This document shows, one piece after another, positions 15,963-25,200 of a stretch of DNA of 61,329 bases (the stretch's first letter is position 1; the number at the start of each line of letters is the position of its first letter). Source of the stretch: CAYSPU01 sp964432995 (lineage in GTDB: Bacteria > Verrucomicrobiota > Verrucomicrobiia > Limisphaerales > JAHDYP01). The position numbers were made by a program, and so were the translations under genes. The stretch is from the NCBI GenBank assembly GCA_964432995.1, contig CAYSPU010000002.1, positions 1 through 61,329 on the forward strand. Reading direction: 5' to 3'. Below the pieces are notes generated by a model that saw only the letters and a list, made by a program, of their open reading frames with translations, was not told the origin of the DNA and ran no database searches.

Positions 15963-18668
15963 TTACGGCGGACCTTGGACGCCAACGCGGTAGAACCTCG
16001 GGGTCTCGAGCGGTCCGGGGAGGGTGAAGCGATTGGTCGGGGGGGTGGCATCGAGGTCGGTGGCAACCACGGCAAAGGGATGCGCACCCAGTCCCGGCGT
16101 TGCCAGGACCGCATACCTCCGGCCCGCCACGCTCGGCCACTGCAGTTCCCAACCGAGCCCACCCGGCTCTGGCGCGAGCGCCAGGATCAGGACCGAACGC
16201 GGATCGGTTGGCACGGTTCCTGCCACATACTCGTCTCCCGCGGCGGCGCCGTCGGCGTCGGTGTCCGCCTGATCGGCGCTTTCGAAATCGTTGGTCCAGC
16301 CGTGCGCTGCCAGCCACCATTCCGGCGTCCCCATCAGGGTCCGGTTCTCGGCGAACCCGGCGATCAATCGGCGCGGTTGGTCGAGGGTCACCGTGACCGA
16401 AGGATTCGCGGCTGTTCCCGGCGGGAGATCGCCGCTCCAGCGAACGAAATGGTGGTAGGGTCCCGGGACCGCCTGGGCGGCGATGCCCTGAGTGCCGAGG
16501 GGGTACCAGTCGTTGACGCTCACGACGGTCCCCGTGCCGCTCGCCACGGCTTCAAACCAGGCCTGGGTTGTCCAGAGCCAGGTGAGTGTGCTGTCCGCCG
16601 TAAGAGTGAAGGCCGCGGCAGTGCCGAGACCCGAGCCCGGCGGGCTGCCGGTGGCGATCCATCCCGTGCACGCGTAGCGCAGATCATCCCCTGCCGAGAG
16701 GAGCGGCTCGGGCATCCGGCACTCGACGAGCGATCCCGCAACCAATTCATGAACACCGACGCCGGGCGCGGGCGCGCCCCGCGCCGATTGGACGGTCAGG
16801 AGATGCGTCGCCGGCAGCGCCCGAAGGGCCAGGTGCGGATCGCCGAACAGCATGATTTCATAGTAGCACCAGCGATAAGGCATGATCCCGCTCGATTCGA
16901 TCTTGCCAAGCAGGTCCTGCTTGGCCAACTGGTTGGCGAGGCCGAGTCGGGATCGATCGTGCTGGACCAGCCCGGTGAAGAATTGAATCTGGAACTCGCC
17001 GCTGTACAACCACTCCTGTTCGGGATCGAACCAACCGAGGCGCGAGTTGAGGATGGCTGCGAACGCGCCGTGCGGGCCCTGTTTGACGAACTCCTCGCCA
17101 ATGGCATCCGGGGAGAATGGGTCGTTGTCGAACTGCCCCGCATTGCACCCGACACTATACAGGAAGAAAGGATGGTTGTTGGTCATACTCGCCACGTCGG
17201 TCGAGGTGAACCGCATGACCGAGTCCACCTCGCCATGCCCGTTGTAGAGGGCAAAATGTGGAGACGCACTCAAGGCCGCCAGGGCGTTTGCACCCGTCCA
17301 TTGGGGGGCGGTATTAGGGCGATCGTCGAGCCACTCGAGACCGTAGCCAGCCAGGATCGGCACGAGCGGGTCGAACATGTCGCCGCCCTGGGCGTGCACA
17401 CTCGGCGCGTAGTACCCCAAGTACTCGGCGGTCAGGAGAATGCGGTCGAGGTGCGGGTGAGGTTCAGTCTCGTAAGCCAGGCTCTTGCGAACGAACTGAT
17501 CCGCCTCGGCGAGTGTATCCACGGGCGCCCGGCCCACGTAGACCTCCGCCAGCAAGTCCACATCCCGCGCCCCTTCGCCGTCGGTAGGCTCACCCCAACG
17601 CTTGTCGCCGTCGGAATTCCACGACCCGTCCAGGCAGGCATAATAGAGGTCCACGGGGATCAGGGAACTCGCCTCGGGCTCGTTCACGTTCACATAGGCG
17701 TAGCGGCAGGGAACGGTCGCCAGGTCGCCCCCCAGCAAAACGTATTGGACGCCGTCGTTGGTGTAGGCGGACCGGATGTAGTTCCTGATCCGCTCGGGAT
17801 CGTCGCGGCCCGAGACCGAGGATTTGATCTGCTCGATCGTTGCGACGGTGGCAGTGAGCCCCGCTGCCCGCTTCTGTTCGAGCAGCGGCCCGAAGGCCGA
17901 CACGAGCGCGTCCTTGGTAATGAGGAGATAGCCCGGACCCCCGGCGCTGCCGGCCAATTGTGCCCCGCGAGGAGCGCGTTTGGTCTCGGGCCCGGGTGGG
18001 TTATCGAGCATCGGCAGCAGACGGTCGAGCGCCGCACGCTCTGCCCGAGGCGAAGCCACGCTGGCCATACGTGGATCGGCGGGACGCAGGCGCAACTCGA
18101 GTCCGAGCTCGTCAACGAACGTGAGCTCATCCGCGCCGGGCCCCGGCAGCAGAGGAAAGACGCGCACGATGGCCACCCGATGCCCACCCAGCACCTGAAC
18201 GGAGACCAACTCGGCTCGAGTCGAGGGGAAACCGGCGTCCGGCACCGTCGGTTCGCCGGCCTCGGCATGCTCCAAGGGCGCTGGCTGAGACGCCGGCCTG
18301 CCGGGAGAACGCACTGGCCAACGGCCAACCCCAACGGGTGCGCCCAGGCCAATCACGACCGGGGCGGCCGCTGGGAGAGCGGAAACCGAATCGACATCCA
18401 TGCCCTCAGACAAAAGCAGGCGCACGGTCCGGAAGGGAAGCAAGGGAAGGCCCGGGCGGTGGTAGGTATCGCAATCCGGCACCGACACCCGAGTCACTCC
18501 GCTTTCAATTTCGAGTGTGGGCGGCGCGAAGGACACCGTCCATCCGAGCGGCTCGAGTAGGGGCTCGTTAGCCAGCGAAAGCGCTCCAGCCGTCGCCAAC
18601 GCGATCGATGCCGAGAGTCGCGTGACGGCGACAAGCCTCGACTCGAGAAGCATCCGCCGATGAGCCAT
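15963..18668 (-). CDS. Exported C25 (gingipain-like) cysteine peptidase
   Basis: 901-residue exported protease of the caspase-like clan, family C25. A signal segment (about 16-34) is followed by a propeptide-like region with the C25 sequence YLLITKDAL (near 255). The catalytic histidine is H478 in YNGHGE and the nucleophile C508 in SVGCNAG. The C-terminal third is Ig/beta-rich, with a 'YACTGW' block followed by an internal 'FVRWSGDLPPGT' repeat-type domain and no recognisable type IX sorting domain. It starts 3 bp after the stop of the small exported protein gene, so the two are co-transcribed, in the middle of the copper cluster. It might mature one of the large exported oxidases; that is inference only. 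Confidence 0.88.
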   Translation of the reverse strand: MAHRRMLLESRLVAVTRLSASIALATAGALSLANEPLLEPLGWTVSFAPPTLEIESGVTRVSVPDCDTYHRPGLPLLPFRTVRLLLSEGMDVDSVSALPAAAPVVIGLGAPVGVGRWPVRSPGRPASQPAPLEHAEAGEPTVPDAGFPSTRAELVSVQVLGGHRVAIVRVFPLLPGPGADELTFVDELGLELRLRPADPRMASVASPRAERAALDRLLPMLDNPPGPETKRAPRGAQLAGSAGGPGYLLITKDALVSAFGPLLEQKRAAGLTATVATIEQIKSSVSGRDDPERIRNYIRSAYTNDGVQYVLLGGDLATVPCRYAYVNVNEPEASSLIPVDLYYACLDGSWNSDGDKRWGEPTDGEGARDVDLLAEVYVGRAPVDTLAEADQFVRKSLAYETEPHPHLDRILLTAEYLGYYAPSVHAQGGDMFDPLVPILAGYGLEWLDDRPNTAPQWTGANALAALSASPHFALYNGHGEVDSVMRFTSTDVASMTNNHPFFLYSVGCNAGQFDNDPFSPDAIGEEFVKQGPHGAFAAILNSRLGWFDPEQEWLYSGEFQIQFFTGLVQHDRSRLGLANQLAKQDLLGKIESSGIMPYRWCYYEIMLFGDPHLALRALPATHLLTVQSARGAPAPGVGVHELVAGSLVECRMPEPLLSAGDDLRYACTGWIATGSPPGSGLGTAAAFTLTADSTLTWLWTTQAWFEAVASGTGTVVSVNDWYPLGTQGIAAQAVPGPYHHFVRWSGDLPPGTAANPSVTVTLDQPRRLIAGFAENRTLMGTPEWWLAAHGWTNDFESADQADTDADGAAAGDEYVAGTVPTDPRSVLILALAPEPGGLGWELQWPSVAGRRYAVLATPGLGAHPFAVVATDLDATPPTNRFTLPGPLETPRFYRVGVQGPP

Positions 18669-18671
18669 GGC

Positions 18672-19145
18672 TTACTCGACCTTCAGACCGGTGGCCCGGA
18701 ACTCGCCAATCTCGATGGTCACCACGCTGCCGGGGCGAACGACCCGAGCCGCGTTGCCGAACAGCACGGTGTATATTGTCCCGGCGATCGGTTTGTCCGC
18801 CCGCGCACGGAGCGCTCCGATCTTAGGCGACGTCGGGACCATGAGCTTGGTTCCGGTGTTCTGGTCGATCAGATAGGCCTTGGATTCGCGTTTACCGACC
18901 ACCGTTGCCTTGGTTGGATCGACCACTTTGTATCGGAAATCCACCATCCGATCCCCCGCCGTCATCCGTAAGCTGGCGACTTGGATTCCCCATTTCTCGG
19001 CCAGGTCGGCGCCGGCCTCGGTGCTGGCTTTTGCGCAGCAACTCGGTGTGACCTTCGTTGTTGGACAGCATGCATCCCCGGCGCATAATCGAGTTCCGAG
19101 CCAAGCGACTCCCAACAATAGTGTAAGTGACAAGTGATAGTTCAT
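18672..19145 (-). CDS. Small exported cysteine-rich-leader protein, paralogue of 31424-31990
   Basis: Function not recognised. 157 residues: a signal peptide, then a short cysteine-rich stretch (GDACCPTTKVTPSCCAK) and a beta-rich domain containing WGIQVASLRMTAGDRMVDFRY, KAYLIDQNTG, GTIYTVLFGN and GSVVTIEIG. The same domain is in the protein at 31424-31990 (LGLEVVSVRLTAAGRALDVRY, MAYLVDEANG, GRVYGVMFAN). The two genes share the first 11 bases (ATGAACTATCA), which supports this start. The CC..CC pairs could bind soft metals, fitting the copper neighbourhood. It lies 3 bp upstream of the C25 peptidase and 102 bp downstream of a multicopper-oxidase-like gene. Confidence 0.75.
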   Translation of the reverse strand: MNYHLSLTLLLGVAWLGTRLCAGDACCPTTKVTPSCCAKASTEAGADLAEKWGIQVASLRMTAGDRMVDFRYKVVDPTKATVVGKRESKAYLIDQNTGTKLMVPTSPKIGALRARADKPIAGTIYTVLFGNAARVVRPGSVVTIEIGEFRATGLKVE

Positions 19146-19247
19146 AGTTCGAATTTGAATGTCGTTCCCAGAGGGCGGCCGCCTTTGACCCGCGGCCGAC
19201 ACCGGCGTCCCGACCGGGCCGCCGGCGCTCGATTGCCTCGGATCACG

Positions 19248-20804
19248 TCAGGGTGCAGGGGTTAGAAACAACTGCCAGCCCGCGTTGAGCCGGCCGGTTC
19301 CGCCCCCGGTCGGGTCGTCATCGACGATGTACAACGACCACGTGCCGGCGGCCGGGGAGCCGTTGAATGCGCTCAAGGTCGTGGCGTACGGACCGGTAGG
19401 CGCTGGGGCGGGGAACGTGTCCGGTCCAGTATTGATGTCGGTTGGCTTCCAGGCGCCGGTCCCCAGAGGCGTTGGGACACTGACGGAGACGCTGTCGTCA
19501 AAGGTCAGGCTGACCAGATTGGCTGGCTGTGCCGTGCCGCCAGCATCAGACATCAGCATGACCGCGGTACCGTCGGGGCTGACAAGCAGGATGTCGAGGT
19601 CCGCCGGCCGAGGATGGGACAGTTTGTAGAGGATCACGCGCACCTTGCCCACCTTCCAATCGAACGTCGCAGGCACAGTGATGTTGTAGCCGTAACGGCT
19701 GGCCTGTCCGGATTCCGGTATGTTGGCGGGGGCCGTGGCGGTGAAGTTCTGGCCGATGGCGAGGTAGGCCAGCATGCCCCCGACGGGCCCGGTGGTTCCA
19801 TGACTCGTGAATCCGGTGGCGCGGTCATAGATGGGATATGCGCCGCCGAGGAGCGGGACGAACAGGGCATCGCAGGTTTTCATCGCCGGCAGGAAGACCG
19901 AGTATTGGCCGGTCCGGCGGTCCGCATACGGCCGGCCGTCTTCGGCGATCACGGTCATGCTTTGCTGGCCCAGCACGGGCACATGTTGGTTGGCCGAAGC
20001 GTTGATCATGCGGAGCAGGATCGTATCGCCCAGGGCGCCGGCCTGGATGGCGGGCTGAGCGCCGGTATAACATTGTCCATTGATCAGGAAGTAGTCAGGG
20101 ACGGAATGTTGCATGCTGGTAATCGTGCCGCCCGGGCCGTATTGGCTGGCTTGGACGGCATCGTGCACCTCGGCATCGATCTCGCTGAAGACGAGGGGGA
20201 CTTGGTTCCCGGCTTTCACGACCAGACCAGGATAAACGCCGTTGCCAGTGGTTCCCGAGGGCAACCGTTTGATCATGGCTCCGTAGAGCCCCATCTGGGT
20301 CTGAAGCGCCGCATGCGAGCCGCTGTGGTAGAGGTATGTTCCCGGCGTCAGGTTGTCCCACACATACGTGACAGGGGTGGTGTTGCCAGGGGGCGTGTCG
20401 AACGTGAACGAGGTCGCCCGGGACCGGTTCTGGGAATCCGTGAACCGAGTGTGGGTCGTCGGGGGGACTGGGGTGCCGTTGTCGAGCACACTGGCCGTAT
20501 GTTGGTTCGGGATGACGATCGAGGTTGCCTCGGCCAGGTTGTTCTCGAGAACGATGGTGAGCTTTGTGAAGGTGTGGGGCACCGTAATGAGGGGCCCGGG
20601 GACGGAGACCGTGCCGTCATGGGCGCCGAAGCTCGAGTCCTTGGCGTAGCCCCACATTAGAATCTGCCGGCCATCCGGCATGGTCTGAATGGCCGTGTCG
20701 GCCCGGAGGTACACGGTCAGTTGTGCTTCAAGTTTTGACGCGAGGGAGAGGCAGAACCCACCCATCAGCCCAAGGGCCAGCCATCTGCGGATTGGAGATT
20801 TCAT
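19248..20804 (-). CDS. Degenerate multicopper-oxidase-like protein with C-terminal P-domain-like region
   Basis: 518 residues, exported. Cupredoxin-like domains are recognisable from PGPLITVPHTFTKLTIVLEN and TYLYHSGSH...QMGLYGAMI, as in multicopper oxidases and its neighbour at 20844. The normal copper-ligand motifs are largely missing: no HxHG, no HCH block, only YHSGSH and NQHVPVLG. From about 395 it has a proprotein-convertase-P/subtilisin-associated type beta domain (ILYKLSHPRPADLDILLVSP ... GTWSLYIVDDD). It may be a structural or copper-carrying relative rather than an oxidase. The ATG at 20804 is chosen over a TTG at 20831. It is 39 bp downstream of the next multicopper-oxidase-like gene. 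Confidence 0.82.
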   Translation of the reverse strand: MKSPIRRWLALGLMGGFCLSLASKLEAQLTVYLRADTAIQTMPDGRQILMWGYAKDSSFGAHDGTVSVPGPLITVPHTFTKLTIVLENNLAEATSIVIPNQHTASVLDNGTPVPPTTHTRFTDSQNRSRATSFTFDTPPGNTTPVTYVWDNLTPGTYLYHSGSHAALQTQMGLYGAMIKRLPSGTTGNGVYPGLVVKAGNQVPLVFSEIDAEVHDAVQASQYGPGGTITSMQHSVPDYFLINGQCYTGAQPAIQAGALGDTILLRMINASANQHVPVLGQQSMTVIAEDGRPYADRRTGQYSVFLPAMKTCDALFVPLLGGAYPIYDRATGFTSHGTTGPVGGMLAYLAIGQNFTATAPANIPESGQASRYGYNITVPATFDWKVGKVRVILYKLSHPRPADLDILLVSPDGTAVMLMSDAGGTAQPANLVSLTFDDSVSVSVPTPLGTGAWKPTDINTGPDTFPAPAPTGPYATTLSAFNGSPAAGTWSLYIVDDDPTGGGTGRLNAGWQLFLTPAP

Positions 20805-20843
20805 GCTTTGGTAAGTCTGGTTGAGGTTCAAGGACTGGACGGT

Positions 20844-22262
20844 TCAGGGCGCAGGCGGGTGTGCTTCCACCAGTGCCATGGTCAACATTCCCCCTGGGAA
20901 GATGTTGTTGTTAATCAGTTCCCGTTCGTTGTGCGAGTGCCACATGTACATGAATCCGCCGCTCGGGTTGAACCCGCCTTCGCCCGGGGGCAGGCTCCCA
21001 ACGCCACCGAGGAAGGGGCTGCCGCTGTAGAACATGCCGAATGTCAGATCTTGGTCGCCCGGAAGTTTGACGGGGAAGGGTTTCCCGTGGTCGGCGGCAT
21101 ACTCATGCGGCTCGAGCGGGATGGTGTCGTAAACGCCGTCGTTGTCGTGGTCGATGTCTTCGGTGCCCTTGGCGCCGCCGGTGGACCAGCCCAAGGGCGC
21201 GTTGTCAACGTCGTCCGGTGCATGTCCGTAAACGTCCCAACCCAGTTTCTCACCGGTCCAGCTGAACAGCGCGTCGGTGGTTTCACCGGGGTGGGCAGGG
21301 ATGGTGAAGACGGAGTAGCCCAAGTCCGCTCCGCTGGCCGGTGTGCTTTGGAGGAGGCTGGCGTTGCGGGCGATGATGAGGGCGTTATTGCCGTGGTGAT
21401 GGAACGGATGCGAGTCCTGGCCGGCGCCGATCACCCGCATCAGAACCTTGTCCCCTGGGGAGAAGATGGTGAGGGCGCTGTAGGGCTGGGTGGGCAAGTA
21501 CACGGCGTTGTCTGCCGCCACGGTATCGGGGCCGCAGCGGCCGTTAATGAACCAGTAAACCGGGAAGCGCTTCGCGGTGTTGACCTCAGCCATCCGGCCT
21601 TGCTCGACGAGGGTGTGGATTGACTCGTCCATCTCGGTGAGGAGATAGAGGTACTCGTGATCGTAGGTGCTGTCGGGATGCGCATAGGCCTGGTTGGCGA
21701 TGGGCACTCCGCCGGTCGTCGGGCGCACGATCAGCGCACCCACCAGCCCCATCTCGACCGCGAGGTCCGGCCGGGTCCCGCTGTGGTACATGAACGTGCC
21801 AGGACGCGACGCGAGGAATGTGTAGCTCGCGGTCCCGCCGCCCGGCGCCGCTTCGCGGGTCAGGAGGCCCGGGCTGCCCCCGGATGGGGTTACCCGCTGG
21901 CCGGGGAACACAATCGAGACCGGGAGCTCGGTCAGGTCATTGACCAGGTTCACGGTGATCGTCTGGCCCTGGTTGACGATCAGGGTCGGACCCGGATACT
22001 GCACAGGGCCAGCGCCGTTGGCAAAACCCCAGAAGTACAGGTTGTGCCCATCCGGTGTGCTCAGGTGGGCGGCTTTGGCCCTGAGGTTGAACGTGGGGCC
22101 GAGGATCCCGGGGATGACGTGGTGGGCATGAGCGGCCTGCGCCTGGGGACCGGCGATAGCCAGGGCCAAAGTCAGGGCCAGGCCCGCCAGCACCTGGTTA
22201 ATCCGAGGAGTTGTCTTCACGGTTGTTCTTTCTATTGTCACGGTCGGTTTAAGGTTTCGCAT
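20844..22262 (-). CDS. Multicopper-oxidase-like exported protein lacking the type 1 copper cysteine
   Basis: 472 residues with a signal peptide (about 21-43). The fold and motif order are those of a type 3 multicopper oxidase: PGPTLIVNQGQTITVNLVN, TFMYHSG...EMGLVGALIV, DSHPFHHHG and a C-terminal MWHSHNERE. Histidines are kept in HPFHHHG and HSH (H442, H444), but the residue between the last two is S443 where active enzymes have the type 1 cysteine (HCH). The first HxHG motif is also gone (ELPVSIVFPGQ). A classical oxidase reaction is therefore unlikely; copper binding remains possible. It lies 13 bp after the giant oxidase gene, in the same operon. Confidence 0.85.
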   Translation of the reverse strand: MRNLKPTVTIERTTVKTTPRINQVLAGLALTLALAIAGPQAQAAHAHHVIPGILGPTFNLRAKAAHLSTPDGHNLYFWGFANGAGPVQYPGPTLIVNQGQTITVNLVNDLTELPVSIVFPGQRVTPSGGSPGLLTREAAPGGGTASYTFLASRPGTFMYHSGTRPDLAVEMGLVGALIVRPTTGGVPIANQAYAHPDSTYDHEYLYLLTEMDESIHTLVEQGRMAEVNTAKRFPVYWFINGRCGPDTVAADNAVYLPTQPYSALTIFSPGDKVLMRVIGAGQDSHPFHHHGNNALIIARNASLLQSTPASGADLGYSVFTIPAHPGETTDALFSWTGEKLGWDVYGHAPDDVDNAPLGWSTGGAKGTEDIDHDNDGVYDTIPLEPHEYAADHGKPFPVKLPGDQDLTFGMFYSGSPFLGGVGSLPPGEGGFNPSGGFMYMWHSHNERELINNNIFPGGMLTMALVEAHPPAP

Positions 22263-22275
22263 GCAGTGGGGCCAA

Positions 22276-25200
22276 TCACGGGTTGGTGAGGGTGATCTCG
22301 GTCATCATGCCACCATAGTCCTCGAGATCGTTGCTCAGGTTGGTCAGGCGGGCGTCGTACACGAAGTACGTTCCGGCCGGCACGCTGGCCGTGTCCAGGA
22401 TCACATCGGCCGTCTCGCCGCCGCCGAGGGTGACCGAGGTGGTCTGGTAGAACAGGCTCTTGCCGGTGGGCCCGCGCAGCAACCGGGCGTCCTTGCCCAC
22501 CACCGTCATCGGAATCCCTGGCACGCTGAGCGTGTGGAAGTCCGAGAGCGACACGTTCGAGATGCGCAGGGCGATCCGCTGGCCTTTTACAGCGGTGATG
22601 ACTGAATTGACCTTCTGCGAGTCATTCTGGAAGCTGACCTGGTTGTTGTCGTCGAGGATGGTAGTGGTGATCGGGTTCGGGTTGATCGTGTCCGGGTATC
22701 CGCGGCCATTGATCGTCGGATAATCCTCGTGCAGGGTGGAAAACGGCAGCGGCTGGACGGCGATGTGTTCCTGGTGAAACTTCCGGTCGAACCCGAGCAA
22801 CTGGAGCGGGACCTCGACGTGGTAGAGCGTCGAGCCGTCGCCGTCGTTGTAAAGGTACTTGTTGCCGGTCACATGGGTGAAGCTCGGGCCCAGCGGCGTG
22901 CCGTTGGGGAGGTTGTTCTGCTTCGGGAGCACATAGAGGTTGCCGATCATCCCCATTTCCATGTGCTCGGTGGCCTCGACGTGGCAGTGGTAGAGGAACG
23001 TGCCCGGTTCGGCGATGTAGTAGTAGTAGCGGAAGGTCCGGCCCATGTTCACCGAGAGCGACGCCATCGGCTCGCCGTCGAAAACGGTTGCCGCCTGCGG
23101 GAACCCGTGGAAGTGAACCGTGTGCGGATCGAACAGGTCAGGCCGCATCAGCATCCCCACATTCGAGAGGTCCAGATGCACGTGCTGCCCCTCCTTGAAC
23201 ACCAGCGTCGGCGCCGCGAATTCAGCCTTGAGCGCCCCGGCGGTCATGATCTCCGCTTCGAGGGTCGTCGAAGCGTCAGCAAATCCGAATGTGTAGAGGA
23301 CGGTCCCGTCCGCCATGGTGACAAATCCGTCACCGGCCGTCAGCCGGTAGTAGGCGATGTCGTTGTCGGGGATGGCATCGCCGTCGGTGTCGATCAGCGG
23401 CTCAGGGTCAGTCAGGTAAACGCCATTCACCGGTTCGATCGGCGTGGGGTTGATCACGGGCGGGGGCACGCCGGGGCCGACCGGCGGAACGACCGGACCG
23501 CCCGGGGCCGCGCCTGCCGCTGGAGGCCCGACCAAAGCCACCGTCGGCCACACGAACGCAACCGGGGTCGCGGCGACCTCGTCGGCGCCGATGTCGCCAA
23601 ACGCACCCTCGGGCCGGCCTTGAGCGTCGAAATCGTAGGCGATTTCGGAGAAAAGAGCGGAGTTGTTCCGCGCCGGCGAGGTTGGCTGGAGGTGATAGTC
23701 GCCGGCCGGCCGGGCGGGGGCCAACCGCACCGAGATGTTGTTGCCCGCCTCATCGATGACGGCGGCGGCATACACGGCGTTGAAGTACGGATCGACGAAC
23801 ATCGGATCGGCGGCGAAGTTCGACGGATCATAGCCGGTGGCATCGGTCAGGATGCAGTAGGTTGGGTTCAGGTTGTAGACCTGCGGCGCCGGTTCGTCAC
23901 TGACGGCTAGGTCCCAGTAGGTCCACGGGCCTGCGCCTGCCGGATCCGGCACGAGTTTTTGCGTCGTGCCGTTGAACCAGAAGGAGCGGTTCTCGGAGAT
24001 GATGTTGTTCAGCAACTCGGGATTGGCGTGAATCTCGCCGGCCGCAGCCGCCAAGGCCTGGCTGTGGGTGTACGCCACGATCCCGGCGGGGCGTGGCGTC
24101 GAGTCCATCCCGCCGCCGAAGGCCGACTGGGCCGTGGCCGAGCAGTCGTTGCGAGTGATCGTGTTGTGGACGATCCGGACACGCGTGGCATCCTGGAGTG
24201 AGATCCCCCCGCCTGAGAGACCCGCGCCGTTGTTCACAATCATGTTGTTGAAGATGTCCAGCGCGTACCAGGCGCTCGGATCCCCAGGGCTGGCGGTCAC
24301 GTCGCTCCCGTTGAACCCGTTCACCCGGATGCCGCCTCCCATGCCCGAGCCTGCCAGGTTGCCCTGGATGAGGTTGTTGACGATCGTCACCGAGCCCGCC
24401 CCGCCACTCAGACCGCCTGGGGCAACCTCGCCGGCAATGTAAATCCCGCCGCCATCCCCGCCAGTGGCCAGTGCCAGGAAAACCTCGTTGAAAGCGATGG
24501 TGTTGTCGGCGATCAGGCCGCCGCGGTTGCGGCCGTAATGGCCAATGCCGCCGCCCGACAGCCGGCTGAAGTTACCGACAATGTGGTTCTTGATGATCTG
24601 GTAGCCCTCGGCGCCGTTGATCACGGCAATGCCGCCGGAGCCGTCGACGGACCCGTTCTTGATGATCTGGTTGTAGGTGATCAGAACGTTCTTGTTGTCG
24701 TAGAGCACCCCCACCGCGCCGGGCACGGCCCCTTGCAACCCGAGTGAAATGCCCCCTCCTGTCAGGCCCTGGTTTCCATCCAGCCGGTTATTACTGATCT
24801 TGAGGCTGTGGGCGAAGTTGTATACGAGGACACCGCCGCCGGAGATCGAGCCGGTCATCTCGAAACCGTCCACCCGCGCCGCATGGTCCAGGAAATCCGT
24901 CGCGTTCTGCCCGAGCACCAACACGCCCGGGTTCTCGTTGGCCACGAACGGATCGCCTCCAGCGAGAATCGACTGCACCTTGGTGTGCCAGGCCGCAACC
25001 CGCTCGAAGGGTACCGGGTTGGCCCGGATCACGGTCGCGGCGCCAACCCCCTGCAGTCGCAGCGCCTTGTACATGATCGGGTTCTCGTAGTAGTTGCCCG
25101 GACCGACGAGGATCAGGTCGCCCGGCGCCGCGGCATCGATCGCTTCCTGAATCGGGTCGGGGAGCGGGTCCGCCGTGGTCGCCGTCCGAGGCGCCACCCG

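Noticed and set aside
15975..18560. 861-codon plus-strand frame opposite the C25 peptidase
   Set aside because: No recognisable domain, and the opposite strand has the catalytic His and Cys motifs and a signal peptide.
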